Shown here: positions 15,156-24,257 of the stretch, piece by piece
How positions within the stretch are numbered: the stretch's first letter is position 1
Layout: every line of letters begins with the position of its first letter
NCBI RefSeq assembly: GCF_034058155.1
Contig: NZ_CP139148.1
Location: 4,526,001-4,590,000 of the forward strand
Reading direction: 5' to 3'
DNA length: 64,000 bases
Source: Flavobacterium sp. KACC 22761
GTDB taxonomy: Bacteria; Bacteroidota; Bacteroidia; Flavobacteriales; Flavobacteriaceae
The notes under the pieces: generated by a model
The model's database searches: none
What the model saw: the letters and a program-made list of their open reading frames with translations, nothing else
Told to the model about the DNA's origin: nothing
Made by a program: the position numbers and the translations under genes

Positions 15156-17078
15156 AATTTCACCACTTTTCAAATCAACCGTAAAATGATCTGCGGGAAC
15201 TTCATGCATGAATTTATTGAAGATAATCAGGAACAATTTCATTTGTTTTTGAAGAGGCGTATCATTTGAATTAGCTGCATTTTCTAGAAACAATTTCGAC
15301 AACACTTTGTATTGTTTTGCTCTTTCCAAACCAACATCGGCTAGAGCCAATTCATCGGCACTTCTAAAACGATAAAAGTCAATTAAAAGATCATTTCCCG
15401 TCCAATTGAAATCTGCTGTTTTAAGATTATTTTCTTTTAAAATTTGTTCCGATTTCAATTCGGCTTCGTTCCATTCTTTTTGAAATTGTGCTTTGTTTTT
15501 CAGAATAAAATCAAAATCTTTCTCAGATTGAATATTCGCTAAAACCAATAAATCCTGAGCCGAAACATTCAGAATAAAAGATGCAAAATCTGCAGGCCAA
15601 TCGTCTTTCAGAAAACGAAGGCGAACCAATTCTTTCAAATGAAAATCAGTGAATTCGTGGTACGTTTTGGTTTCTAAAATAGCTTTATTCCAAATATCCT
15701 TCGCATTTTGGCTTTGCAAAAACTGATATTCCATTTTGTACAAATCAAAAAGTTCATCAAACCTCGGAACATTATCAATTGTGATCGTCTGAATATCAAC
15801 AAGATTATCTTTCTGAATTGTCAATAATTTATAAGCTGGAATATAAGCCGCAAGCGACGGCGTTTGAATATTTACTAAAGTATTGCCATTTTGCGTTGTT
15901 CGAGTTCCGGTATCGTTAATGTGCATGTGTCCGCCAAAATGAATTTTCAATCCGGCATCAGCAAAAACTTGCGCTACTTCTTCAATAGGAACTCGGTTCA
16001 ACTGCCATTTATTCGGACCTAATAATTCTTTAATTTCCGCGGAAGCGTCATCATTAAAATCAATCATCGGAAAATGACTGAAAGCAATTAAAGTTTTCCC
16101 TCGAAGTTTGGCTTCCGCCGAAATATCCTGAACCCACTTTATAAGATGTTTTTTATTGGAAAGCACATTATTATAACCTGTGCTAGCCTCAGAATAACTT
16201 TTGGAATCTTTCGGATCTTCTCCGTTTTTCTTTGGGATATAAACATTTCCGTCAATCGCCATCAACCAAAGGCCGTCGATTGGTTCAACGACATAACTTA
16301 CATCTGGAACTTCATAGCCAGAAGCAACTTCATAAACTCTATTTTTTAAAGCCGAAGATTCAAGCGCTTTTGTATAATTATAGTTTTGGCTATTGTAAGA
16401 CGAAAAAGGAGTTGCCCAAAATTTGTATTTTTTATTCGGATAAAAACCGAAATTCTTTAGATCATTTGTTATGCCTAAATAACCCATTTTAGCAATATCG
16501 GCTGTTATGACAACTGGCTGTTCGATATTCATGTTTGGCTTATACATGCCGTCTTTGCTAAAAATGGGTTGGCTTTTTCCTTCTTCTCCTAAAAAATCTT
16601 CTTTACCCGATTCCTGAGCAAATGGTCCAACCGGATCATGATTTCCAGTAGTTATAAAAAACTCAATACCATATTTTTTTTGATATTGGTCTAAAATCTT
16701 TTGTAATCCTCGCACGTGTATTGGCTGTCCGTCATCGGTGTAATCGCCTGGAAGTGCAACGTATTTTATTTTTCGTTTTGCAATATCTTCAAGAGCGGCG
16801 ATGAAGGCAAAATAATTTTCATTGAAAATTCTCGTCGAATGCAATTGCGAGGCCATCGTTCTTATTAACGCGTATTTTTTGGTTTTGGTATTCAAAACAC
16901 CTTTAAAATCGTTATCTGAGAATGTTCCAAATAAATCCTGCAGATGAACATCGGACAAAAAAGCAACCTGAACACCTTGTAAATTCTTTGTTTTTTGGGC
17001 TGAAATGGTATAATTAAAGAAAATAAAAAACAGAACTGCGAGCCAGCTTTTATAGTGGGGAAAAGTTTTAAAATTCAT
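15138..17078 (-). CDS. secreted metallophosphoesterase (calcineurin-like)
   Basis: I prefer the ATG at 17078, which places the signal peptide (hydrophobic core LAVLFFIFFNYTISAQ) at the N-terminus. A longer frame opens at 17102. The 646-residue protein has the full calcineurin-like motif set: VAFLSDVHLQD (DxH), ALPGDYTDDG (GD), TTGNHDP (GNHD), AFSHFPM and FGGHMHIND (GHxH). A helical C-terminal domain of about 200 residues follows. It should hydrolyse phosphomonoesters or diesters outside the cytoplasm. Its last residues, NRKER, are encoded by the intergenic repeat, so the repeat has replaced or supplied the stop codon. It converges with the PI-PLC gene and could act on its product. Confidence 0.9.
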   Translation of the reverse strand: MNFKTFPHYKSWLAVLFFIFFNYTISAQKTKNLQGVQVAFLSDVHLQDLFGTFSDNDFKGVLNTKTKKYALIRTMASQLHSTRIFNENYFAFIAALEDIAKRKIKYVALPGDYTDDGQPIHVRGLQKILDQYQKKYGIEFFITTGNHDPVGPFAQESGKEDFLGEEGKSQPIFSKDGMYKPNMNIEQPVVITADIAKMGYLGITNDLKNFGFYPNKKYKFWATPFSSYNSQNYNYTKALESSALKNRVYEVASGYEVPDVSYVVEPIDGLWLMAIDGNVYIPKKNGEDPKDSKSYSEASTGYNNVLSNKKHLIKWVQDISAEAKLRGKTLIAFSHFPMIDFNDDASAEIKELLGPNKWQLNRVPIEEVAQVFADAGLKIHFGGHMHINDTGTRTTQNGNTLVNIQTPSLAAYIPAYKLLTIQKDNLVDIQTITIDNVPRFDELFDLYKMEYQFLQSQNAKDIWNKAILETKTYHEFTDFHLKELVRLRFLKDDWPADFASFILNVSAQDLLVLANIQSEKDFDFILKNKAQFQKEWNEAELKSEQILKENNLKTADFNWTGNDLLIDFYRFRSADELALADVGLERAKQYKVLSKLFLENAANSNDTPLQKQMKLFLIIFNKFMHEVPADHFTVDLKSGEINRKER

Positions 17079-17194
17079 AATGAAATTCAGATTTTGGAGC
17101 ATTTAAAATAACTCCGCAATTTTAGGTATTAAAACCTAAAGTTTCTTTACCGTAGTGTTACGGAATAATAATTTTTATTGCCTGTTTGCTGATT

Positions 17195-17380
17195 TAACCG
17201 CTAAGTTCGCAAAGGTTTACGCAAGGTTCGCAAAGGTTTACGCAAGGTTCGCAAGTTTTTTTGCCACAGATTGAAAGGATTAAAAATGATTTTTAAAATC
17301 TGTGTAAATCTTTTTAATCTGTGGCATTATTTTTTAATCTTTGCATGCTTTGCGTAAACCTTTGAGAACTTTGAGGTTAA
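17195..17380. repeat. inverted and direct repeats, GTTCGCAAAGG family
   Basis: The unit TTACGCAAGGTTCGCAAAGG occurs in direct tandem from about 17216. It is matched in inverse orientation by CTTTGCGTAAACCTTTGAG near 17349-17368. Inside lies a second family: TGCCACAGATT at 17261-17271 against its complement AATCTGTGGCA near 17316-17326. No gene is visible in the gap 17103-17387. Confidence 0.8.
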
Positions 17381-17387
17381 GGAAAAT

Positions 17388-18047
17388 CTAAATCTGAAGC
17401 AAAGAACACAGCTCTTCATAATCATTAAAAAGCACTGCGCCTTCTTCTTCTAAATCAGAATTATTATAACCATTTGCAAAACCATAGACTTTAAATCCGC
17501 CCTGAATTCCAGCTTTTACTCCTGCTTTGCTGTCTTCCAGAACAATGCAGTGTTTTACGTCAAACCCCATTTCCTTGGCAGCATGCAAAAATATTCCTGG
17601 TTCTGGTTTCCAACTGTTGATTTGGTATGAACTGAATATTTTGTTTTCGAATTTATCCAATAACCCCACAACTTCTAAATTCAAACGGATTTTCTCTACA
17701 GGCCCGCTCGATGCGACACAATACGGAATTTGTAGTTTTTCAATATTTCTGATAAATTCAATAACGCCTTTCATTGGTTTTACCTGTGTTTTAAACGCTT
17801 CAAAGCTTTTTTGGCGATATTCCGTTTCAAAAGAATCAGGGAGTTTTTGATCGATCGCTTCTTCAATATGGCGGAAACAATCTTTTAAATTTCGGCCGTT
17901 GAAATTTCGATACGCATCTTCGATATGCATTTCAAAACCATGTTCAGCCGCCATTTCAAGCAAGATTCCGTTCCCAATTTTTTCCGTATCGACTAAAACT
18001 CCATCGCAATCGAAAATAACACATTTAACCATTTTATTGATTTTCAT
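17388..18047 (-). CDS. HAD-superfamily phosphatase/phosphomutase (beta-phosphoglucomutase-like)
   Basis: The 219-residue protein has the HAD motifs in order: IFDCDGVLVDTE (nucleophile and acid/base aspartates), VASSGP (motif II), KPEPGIFLHAAKEMG (motif III lysine) and VLEDSKAGVKAG (motif IV). A helical cap of the beta-PGM/GPP type sits between motifs I and II. It is cytoplasmic and could dephosphorylate a sugar or polyol phosphate. MVKCVIFDCDG at 18032 is an equally good start. It lies downstream of nothing on its strand but beside the phosphodiesterase cluster. A role in handling imported phosphate esters is possible but not shown. Confidence 0.85.
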   Translation of the reverse strand: MKINKMVKCVIFDCDGVLVDTEKIGNGILLEMAAEHGFEMHIEDAYRNFNGRNLKDCFRHIEEAIDQKLPDSFETEYRQKSFEAFKTQVKPMKGVIEFIRNIEKLQIPYCVASSGPVEKIRLNLEVVGLLDKFENKIFSSYQINSWKPEPGIFLHAAKEMGFDVKHCIVLEDSKAGVKAGIQGGFKVYGFANGYNNSDLEEEGAVLFNDYEELCSLLQI

Positions 18048-18246
18048 TTAATTAGAATTCATAATTGCACAAAACACAAGTATTGAAATTTACGGAAAAT
18101 ATTTTATATCAAATTCATTGCAAAATAAACCCTACCAGATATTCAATGCTTCTGTACAAAATTACTCCACTTCTGTATTTATATGTGGCATTTGATTTGT
18201 AATTTTATAATCCTATCGAACCTATTAAAAATAAAAACTACAAATT

Positions 18247-19416
18247 GTGAAAAAACAACTTTTTCTGATCACTCTTTTGACTGGCACATTTGCCATACAT
18301 TCTCAAAATAAAACAATCACAGTAAGCAATTCCCTAAAAATTGACCGCGAATTTGAAACAATCGAATTGACTAAAAAATCACTTGGATTGTCTGCAGATG
18401 CCAAACTTGAAAATTATGCCATAAAGGATAAAAGCACCAATTCATTTCTAGAAACCCAAACAGTTGACAATGACGACGACGGAACTATGGACGTTCTTTT
18501 ATTTCAGCCAAAAATCAAAGCTTCTTCAAAACAAGATTTTGAAGTTTTTGTTGGAACAAATCCTTCTGCATCAAAAGTAATTAGTTGTTATTCTCGTTTT
18601 GTTCCAGAGCGTACAGACGATTATGCTTGGGAAAACAACAAAGTAGCTTTTAGAACTTATGGTCCTGTGGCACAAAAAATGGTTGAAGACAAAGTTCCCG
18701 GCGGCACTTTGACCAGCGGAATGGATGCTTGGCTAAAAAGAGTCGATTACCCGATTATCAACAAATGGTACGAAAAAATGACTTCAGGAAAAGGAACTTA
18801 TCATAAGGATACTGGTGAAGGTTTGGATAATTTTCATGTTGGCGACAGCCGTGGAATTGGCGGAATTGCCGTAAATGTGGATGGAAAATATTATTTTTCG
18901 AAGAATTTCATTAGCTGGAAAACCATTACGACCGGACCAATTAGAACCAGTTTTATTTTGACTTACGCCGATTGGGATGCTAAAGGAAATAAAATAACCG
19001 AATCAAAATTAATCAGTCTGGATTATGGAAGTTATCTTTCTCGTTTTGAAACTACTATTACGGGAGCAAAAAGCATTTCTGTTGGATTGACGCTTCATGA
19101 GAAAAAAGGTACTATTGGCACAAATTTAAAAAATGGCTGGTTGAGCTATTGGGAACCAATCGATGATTCTGAAATTGGTTTAGGTTTAGTGGCTCCAAAA
19201 AACACTTTGGCAAGCTTTGATAATCACGTTACCAACGAAACTGATTTAAGCAATTTGTACGGAAATATTCCGCTTAAAAACAACAAAGCCATTTATTATA
19301 CTGGCTTTGGATGGAAAAAAGGAAGTCCGTTTCAAAACAAACAAGAATGGGAAATGTATTTGACTTCATTTGCTGAGAAAATAAATAATCCGCTTGTTTT
19401 TAAGGTGAAGAAATGA
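18247..19416 (+). CDS. secreted DUF4861-family protein
   Basis: The frame starts with GTG at 18247, supported by an ideal signal peptide (MKKQLFLITLLTGTFAIHSQ). The 389-residue product matches DUF4861: the N-terminal NSLKIDREFETIELTKKSL, then DDDGTMDVLLFQPKI, the conserved RTDDYAWENNKVAFRTYGP, HVGDSRGIGGIAVNVDGK and WEMYLTSFAEKINNPL at the C-terminus. The family is common in uronic-acid polysaccharide loci of Bacteroidota, often next to GH88 or GH105 enzymes. Its biochemical role is not established; it may bind or process unsaturated uronides in the periplasm. It is likely an outlying member of the uronate locus that continues past the LacI regulator. Confidence 0.82.
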   Translation: MKKQLFLITLLTGTFAIHSQNKTITVSNSLKIDREFETIELTKKSLGLSADAKLENYAIKDKSTNSFLETQTVDNDDDGTMDVLLFQPKIKASSKQDFEVFVGTNPSASKVISCYSRFVPERTDDYAWENNKVAFRTYGPVAQKMVEDKVPGGTLTSGMDAWLKRVDYPIINKWYEKMTSGKGTYHKDTGEGLDNFHVGDSRGIGGIAVNVDGKYYFSKNFISWKTITTGPIRTSFILTYADWDAKGNKITESKLISLDYGSYLSRFETTITGAKSISVGLTLHEKKGTIGTNLKNGWLSYWEPIDDSEIGLGLVAPKNTLASFDNHVTNETDLSNLYGNIPLKNNKAIYYTGFGWKKGSPFQNKQEWEMYLTSFAEKINNPLVFKVKK

Positions 19417-19460
19417 TTTTGCCACGAAAACACAAAGTCACAAAATTTTTTGTTTTTTAA

Positions 19461-19551
19461 TTTCAAACATAGCCCCCGGTTTCAACCGCGGGAAACGAGT
19501 TGATATTATGCATTAGCTCTCCCACGGTTGAAACCGTGGGCTATGTTGAAA
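19461..19551. repeat. REP-like inverted repeat, GGTTTCAACC family
   Basis: Left arm 19461-19492 and right arm 19521-19551 are inverted copies. Each arm also contains an internal dyad (CGGTTTCAACCG or CGGTTGAAACCG) and ends in CATAGCCC/GGGCTATG. A related copy lies at 35459-35540. Confidence 0.85.
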
Positions 19552-19572
19552 TACATTTATTTAGTTAAAATC

Positions 19573-20694
19573 TTATTTCTTCACAGGAAAATAATTTTCT
19601 TTTAAAATAATTTCCAACGGAATGTATTGGATTTGTTCGACTTCTTCCTGAAGTACTAATTTTTTGTACAAATAATTAATTCCCATATATCCTTGCTCTT
19701 CTGGGCGTTGATTGATCAGGAAATCAATCACACCTTTATTCAAATATTCGATATTTTCATTTAACAAATCGAAGCCAATTATTCGGACACCTTTTATATT
19801 ATTCTTTTCTAAAAATCGTGCTACAATATAAGCTCTTGAATTGGGTACAAAAACACTGTGAATGTCTTTAAACATTTCCATACACAATTGATCAGTTCCT
19901 GAATCTTTAATCGTAATTTCAGAAAAACTGAAATTGGTCAGTTCATCATGATCTTTAAAATAAGAATAAAATCCATCAATTCGCTGCAGATAAACCGATG
20001 TACTTTCAATTTCTCTTGCAATTTTGAAAACCAAAACCTTTCTTTCATTTTTTACAGCAAAACTAATCAGTCTTCCGGCTAGATATCCGCTCTGAAAAGC
20101 ATTCTGACCAACATAAGCATATTCATTTTCTTCAGAAATATTGGAATCGATCATCACAATCGGAATCTGTTTTTTTTGATATTCATTCAAAAACCGAACA
20201 GAATCCTCATAAAAAATTGGTGCAAAAAGCAATCCGTCACATTCAAAATCAATTACTTTCTGAATTTGCTTTTGAAAAGATTCCTTATTAAAATCATAGA
20301 AAAAATAATCCAGTACCACGCCAAATTTCCCAAACTCTTCTGCCGCTTTTTCCACACCTAAAATCTGACTTTTCCAATATTCTAGATCTTCATATTTGGG
20401 CAAAAAAACAGCAAAATGAAACTTCTTATTCAAAGCAAGATTACTCGCCAGAATATTGCGCTTATATCCGTATTCTTCAATTATGGCATTGACTTTATCT
20501 ACATTTTCCTGTGCAACCTGCCCTCGATTATGAATAATCCTGTCAACTGTTCCTGGTGACACATTTGCAAGTTCTGCAATTTTTTTAATTGTTATGATAT
20601 TTCTGATATTTAGGTTAAAAAAATAGAATACCCACGTAAAATTATTATTTTTTTTATCAAATATAAGTTGTTTTACATGTCTTTTTATATACAT
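19573..20694 (-). CDS. LacI-family transcriptional regulator
   Basis: The protein has a LacI helix-turn-helix (ITIKKIAELANVSPGTVDRIIHNRG) followed by a periplasmic-binding-protein-like effector domain (FAVFLPKYEDLEYWKSQILGVEKAA, CDGLLFAPIF, IPIVMIDSN, YVGQNAFQSGYLAGRL, GVRIIGFDLL, RPEEQGYMGI). It would bind DNA as a dimer and respond to a sugar or sugar acid. It is divergent from the uronate catabolic genes, so an intermediate of that pathway is the likely effector. The start is uncertain. ATG 20694 is the last ordinary start codon but leaves a 27-residue extension before the HTH, and a -7-like element lies inside that extension. Initiation at an ATA or ATC codon near 20611-20620 is possible. 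Confidence 0.88.
   Translation of the reverse strand: MYIKRHVKQLIFDKKNNNFTWVFYFFNLNIRNIITIKKIAELANVSPGTVDRIIHNRGQVAQENVDKVNAIIEEYGYKRNILASNLALNKKFHFAVFLPKYEDLEYWKSQILGVEKAAEEFGKFGVVLDYFFYDFNKESFQKQIQKVIDFECDGLLFAPIFYEDSVRFLNEYQKKQIPIVMIDSNISEENEYAYVGQNAFQSGYLAGRLISFAVKNERKVLVFKIAREIESTSVYLQRIDGFYSYFKDHDELTNFSFSEITIKDSGTDQLCMEMFKDIHSVFVPNSRAYIVARFLEKNNIKGVRIIGFDLLNENIEYLNKGVIDFLINQRPEEQGYMGINYLYKKLVLQEEVEQIQYIPLEIILKENYFPVKK
20658..20665 (-). promoter_or_regulatory. candidate -7 promoter element of the LacI gene (TATATTTG)
   Basis: This matches TAnnTTTG exactly on the minus strand. A transcript from here would begin after the ATG at 20694, so it would need a start codon closer to the helix-turn-helix. 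Confidence 0.35.
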
Positions 20695-20705
20695 TTGCAA
20701 AATAC

Positions 20706-20719
20706 CGTGTGCGTACACG
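20706..20719. promoter_or_regulatory. candidate LacI-type operator CGTGTGCGTACACG
   Basis: This 14-bp dyad matches in six of seven base pairs and has a central CG, as in many LacI-family operators. It lies just upstream of the regulator gene in the divergent region. No second copy was seen elsewhere in the window, so autoregulation is the simplest reading. Confidence 0.4.
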
Positions 20720-20748
20720 CAAAAATACACAAACCATAAAAACAACAA

Positions 20749-21112
20749 TGCAATTTGTTTATTTTTTTTCTAGGTAATTGTTTAAATAAATCATAATTTA
20801 TTTTATGACAAAAAAAAATCAAAAATATTGATAATCAATTATTTTACAAATATTACTTAAAGTAAAATTACAACTAAAATAAAAATATAAACTGGCGATT
20901 TCCGTCATAAAACATGACAAAAGACAAAACCTGACATAAAACAAACAAGAATAACAAATAAAACATTAATAACCAGTTCTTTAACAACAAAAATCTAAAC
21001 TAAAAATTAAAATATTTTTAGCACCATCAAATTCATCACAATAAGACTGTGTTGATGTTTTTCAAAAAGAAAAAATTATTCAGATCAGAACAAAATATAA
21101 AACCAAATACGA
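20749..21112. promoter_or_regulatory. divergent regulatory region between lacI-type gene and uronate operon
   Basis: This very AT-rich 364-bp gap should hold the promoter of the yhcH-eda-SDR-uxuA operon. It contains the dyad GTCATAAAACATGAC at 20904-20918 and further TGACA half sites near 20804 and 20932. I could not place a clear -7/-33 pair. Confidence 0.45.
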
Positions 21113-21562
21113 ATGATAATAGATTCATTAAACAACGCGACAAAATATTACGGTTTGCATCCAAATTTTAAAAAAGCTTTTGATTTTGTAAATCAAACCG
21201 ACATCAACAATTTGGAAGAAGGCGTTATTGAAATTGTAGAAGGATTAAAAGTAATCGTAATTGCTGGTCAAGGAACAACCAAAGAAGAAAGCATAAAAGG
21301 TTTTGAATGTCATGACAAAAACATTGATATACAAATTGTAGTAAAAGGCCCTGAAACTTACGCATGGAAACCAAGAGAAAAATGTATAAATCCAAATGGA
21401 AATTATAGCGACGAAAAAGACGTTCGCTTTTTTCATGACCAACCAGACATGTTTTTTCAGTTGCAAGAAAAACAGTTTACGATTTTATTCCCAGAAGATG
21501 TTCACGCCGCTATGATTGGCGACGGTCAATTGAAGAAACTTGTTTTTAAAGTAAAAATTTAA
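21113..21562 (+). CDS. YhcH/YjgK/YiaL-family protein (DUF386)
   Basis: The 149-residue protein matches the YhcH/EbgC cupin-like family. It has an N-terminal LNNATKYYGLHPNFKKAFDF, the metal-site segment ECHDKNIDIQIVVKG with conserved Glu and His residues, and LFPEDVHAAMIGDG near the end with a further His. Characterised members act as sugar or sugar-acid anomerases or have related mutarotase roles in catabolic operons. It is the first gene of the uronate operon and ends 2 bases before eda. It probably speeds an anomeric interconversion of the uronate substrate. Confidence 0.85.
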   Translation: MIIDSLNNATKYYGLHPNFKKAFDFVNQTDINNLEEGVIEIVEGLKVIVIAGQGTTKEESIKGFECHDKNIDIQIVVKGPETYAWKPREKCINPNGNYSDEKDVRFFHDQPDMFFQLQEKQFTILFPEDVHAAMIGDGQLKKLVFKVKI

Positions 21563-21564
21563 TT

Positions 21565-22233
21565 ATGAAATCTGTTCAAAATACAATAGAAATTATTGCA
21601 AACCAGGGCATCCTTCCTCTGTATTTTAATGCCGATGAAATGGTCAGCATCGAAGTGCTTCGTGCGTTATACAATGCAGGAATCAGAGCGGTAGAATATA
21701 CAAACCGTGGTTCAGAAGCTTTAGCTAATTTCAAAAAAATGGTTGAAGCAAGAAATGCTGAAATGCCCGAAATGCTTTTAGGAATTGGAACCATTAAAAA
21801 TGAATCACAAGCCAAAGATTTTCACGATGCTGGTGCAGATTTTTTTATAAGTCCGGGTTTTGTTCCTGAAGTTGCCACTTTTTTAAAAAGCAACAAAACG
21901 TTATACTCGCCAGGATGCATGACTCCAACAGAAATTATTGCTGCAGAAAATGCTGGCGTTTCATTCATAAAGCTTTTTCCCGGAAATATCCTTGGCCCAG
22001 ACTTTATGAGCAGCATCAAAGATGTTTTTCCTAATTTGACTTTTATGGTGACTGGAGGTGTTGACACTACTTATTCTAGCATTCAAAGCTGGTTTTCTTC
22101 TGGTGTTACCGCAGTTGGATTAGGAAGCAAACTGATTACAAAAAAGCGCATGAACGAAGCCGATTATGCAACAATCGAAAAAGAAACCAAAAATGTCTTA
22201 GATACTATTCAGACAATCAGAAAACAATCATAA
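21565..22233 (+). CDS. eda: 2-keto-3-deoxy-6-phosphogluconate / 4-hydroxy-2-oxoglutarate aldolase
   Basis: The 222-residue protein is a class I aldolase of the Eda/KDPG family. It has the glutamate region VEYTNRGSEAL, LGIGTIKNESQAKDF, FFISPGFVPEVA, SPGCMTPTEII, and the Schiff-base lysine in SFIKLFPGNILGPDF. It splits KDPG into pyruvate and glyceraldehyde-3-phosphate. It lies 2 bases after yhcH and 4 bases before the SDR gene, so all are clearly co-transcribed. In this operon it would finish the glucuronate route after UxuA and a KDG kinase, which is not encoded in the window. Confidence 0.93.
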   Translation: MKSVQNTIEIIANQGILPLYFNADEMVSIEVLRALYNAGIRAVEYTNRGSEALANFKKMVEARNAEMPEMLLGIGTIKNESQAKDFHDAGADFFISPGFVPEVATFLKSNKTLYSPGCMTPTEIIAAENAGVSFIKLFPGNILGPDFMSSIKDVFPNLTFMVTGGVDTTYSSIQSWFSSGVTAVGLGSKLITKKRMNEADYATIEKETKNVLDTIQTIRKQS

Positions 22234-22237
22234 CTAC

Positions 22238-23050
22238 ATGGATTCAATATTTAACTTAAAAGGAAAAATTGCACTTATAACAGGTGGTGCCGGCGTATTA
22301 GGAAGCAACTTTGCAAACGTTTTGGCAAAACAAGGCGTAATTGTAGGGATCGTTTCTCAATCGCTTCAAAAAGCAGAAAATACAGTAAAAACAATCGAAG
22401 AAAACGGTGGTCAAGCTTTTGCTGTTCAAGCCAATGTTTTGATTAAAGAAGAAATTGAAAAAATAAAAGATTTTATTGTTGAAAAATACGGCCGTCTCGA
22501 TATTTTAATCAACGCTGCCGGCGGAAATATGCCGGGTGCAACAATTCAGCCAGATCAGTCGGTTTATGACATGAAAACTGAAGATTTACAACAGGTAATC
22601 GATTTGAATATCATTGGAACAATCTTGCCTTCACAGGTTTTTTCAGAGCTTTTTGCTAAACAGAAATCAGGAAACATTATCAACATTTCATCGGCATCGG
22701 CTCAAAGACCTTTGACCAGAGTAGTTGGATATTCGGCTTCAAAAGCGGCTATTGATAATTTCACGCAATGGATGGCGGTTGAATTGGCTACAAAATATGG
22801 CGAAGGCATTCGTGTAAATGCTATTTCGCCAGGTTTCTTCATTGGCGAACAAAATCGTGCTTTATTGTTGACTCCAGAAGGAAATTTAACGCCTAGAGGT
22901 GAAAAAATCATTGGCCAAACTCCAATGGGACGATTTGGAACTCCCGAAGATATTGATGGCGCGCTTTTATACTTATGCAGCGATATGTCAAAATTCGTTA
23001 CCGGAACAGTATTAAAAGTTGATGGCGGTTTTGCTGCAACGAGTATTTAA
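22238..23050 (+). CDS. SDR oxidoreductase, probable D-mannonate oxidoreductase
   Basis: The 270-residue protein is a classical short-chain dehydrogenase: ITGGAGVLGSNFA cofactor motif at about 13-25, LINAAGGNMPGAT, the Ser in INISSASAQRP, YSASK catalytic Tyr/Lys, and VNAISPGFF. The NAAGGNxPGAT stretch resembles the SDR-type mannonate (fructuronate) oxidoreductases such as Bacillus UxuB/YjmF, and uxuA follows 18 bases downstream. It would reduce D-fructuronate to D-mannonate with NAD(P)H. KduD, which reduces a related keto-uronate, is the main alternative. Confidence 0.82.
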   Translation: MDSIFNLKGKIALITGGAGVLGSNFANVLAKQGVIVGIVSQSLQKAENTVKTIEENGGQAFAVQANVLIKEEIEKIKDFIVEKYGRLDILINAAGGNMPGATIQPDQSVYDMKTEDLQQVIDLNIIGTILPSQVFSELFAKQKSGNIINISSASAQRPLTRVVGYSASKAAIDNFTQWMAVELATKYGEGIRVNAISPGFFIGEQNRALLLTPEGNLTPRGEKIIGQTPMGRFGTPEDIDGALLYLCSDMSKFVTGTVLKVDGGFAATSI

Positions 23051-23068
23051 TTTTTTAAAAACAAAAAA

Positions 23069-24253
23069 ATGGAACAAACATTAAGATGGTTCGGACCAAA
23101 TGATCCTGTTTCTTTACAAGATATTAAACAAACCGGAGCAACGGGAATTGTAACTGCATTGCACCATATTCCAAACGGGCAAGTTTGGAGCATTGAAGAA
23201 ATCATTAAACGAAAAGTTGAAATTGAACACGAAGATGGAGATCCTAAAAAAGGTGCTTCTGGTTTGATTTGGTCGGTTGTTGAAAGTATTCCAGTTCACG
23301 AAGACATTAAAAAACAAACTGGAAAATATCTGGAATATATTGAAAATTATAAAGAAAGTATTCGCAATTTGGCTTTATGCGGCATCAAATGCGTGTGTTA
23401 CAACTTTATGCCTGTTTTAGACTGGTCAAGAACCGATTTGTCATACACAGTTCAAGATGGTTCAAAAGCGTTACGTTTTGACATTAATGCTTTTGCTGCT
23501 TTTGAATTATTCATTTTGAAAAGACCGGGCGCAGAAAACGAATATGATGCAAAACAAATTCAGAAAGCTAAAAGCTATTTTGAAGCCATGACTGCAGAAG
23601 ACAAAATCAAATTACAGCAAAATATTCTGGCTGGACTTCCGGGCGCTGAAGAAGCTTATTCGGTCGAAGATTTCTTGGTCACATTAAGCGCTTACAATCA
23701 TATTGACAGACAAGCTTTAAAGAATAATCTTTTTCATTTTCTAAAAGAAATTATTCCGGTTGCCGAAAGCAAAGGCGTTTTAATGGCGATTCATCCAGAT
23801 GATCCTCCCTACCCGATTTTAGGTTTGCCAAGAGTAGTTAGCACCGAAGAAGATTTAATAGAATTGATGAATGCTGCGCCATCAAAATCAAACGGATTTA
23901 CAATGTGCACTGGTTCATATGGTGTTCGTGCTGATAATGATTTGCCGGGGATCGTAAGACGTCATGGCGACAAAATGAACTTTATTCACCTGAGGAGCAC
24001 ACAACGCGACGAAGAAGGAAGTTTTTACGAAGCGAATCATCTTGAAGGCGATGTTGATATGTACGAAGTCGTAAAAGCAATTCTTGAAGTGGAAAAAAGA
24101 AACAACAGCAAATTGCCAATGCGACCAGATCATGGACATCAAATGCTGGACGATTTGAAGAAAAAAACAAATCCGGGTTATTCTGCAATTGGCCGTTTGA
24201 GAGGTCTTGCAGAGTTGCGCGGACTTGAATTGGGGATCAAACGATCTTTATAA
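23069..24253 (+). CDS. uxuA: D-mannonate dehydratase
   Basis: The 394-residue protein matches UxuA over its whole length. It opens with [20 protein letters not shown] and [17 protein letters not shown], then [61 protein letters not shown] and [12 protein letters not shown]. The His and Cys residues in these motifs form the metal site. The enzyme dehydrates D-mannonate to 2-keto-3-deoxygluconate. Its presence points to glucuronate rather than galacturonate as the monomer, since galacturonate would use altronate dehydratase. It is the last gene before a repeat-filled gap. Confidence 0.95.
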   Translation: MEQTLRWFGPNDPVSLQDIKQTGATGIVTALHHIPNGQVWSIEEIIKRKVEIEHEDGDPKKGASGLIWSVVESIPVHEDIKKQTGKYLEYIENYKESIRNLALCGIKCVCYNFMPVLDWSRTDLSYTVQDGSKALRFDINAFAAFELFILKRPGAENEYDAKQIQKAKSYFEAMTAEDKIKLQQNILAGLPGAEEAYSVEDFLVTLSAYNHIDRQALKNNLFHFLKEIIPVAESKGVLMAIHPDDPPYPILGLPRVVSTEEDLIELMNAAPSKSNGFTMCTGSYGVRADNDLPGIVRRHGDKMNFIHLRSTQRDEEGSFYEANHLEGDVDMYEVVKAILEVEKRNNSKLPMRPDHGHQMLDDLKKKTNPGYSAIGRLRGLAELRGLELGIKRSL

Positions 24254-24257
24254 TTGG

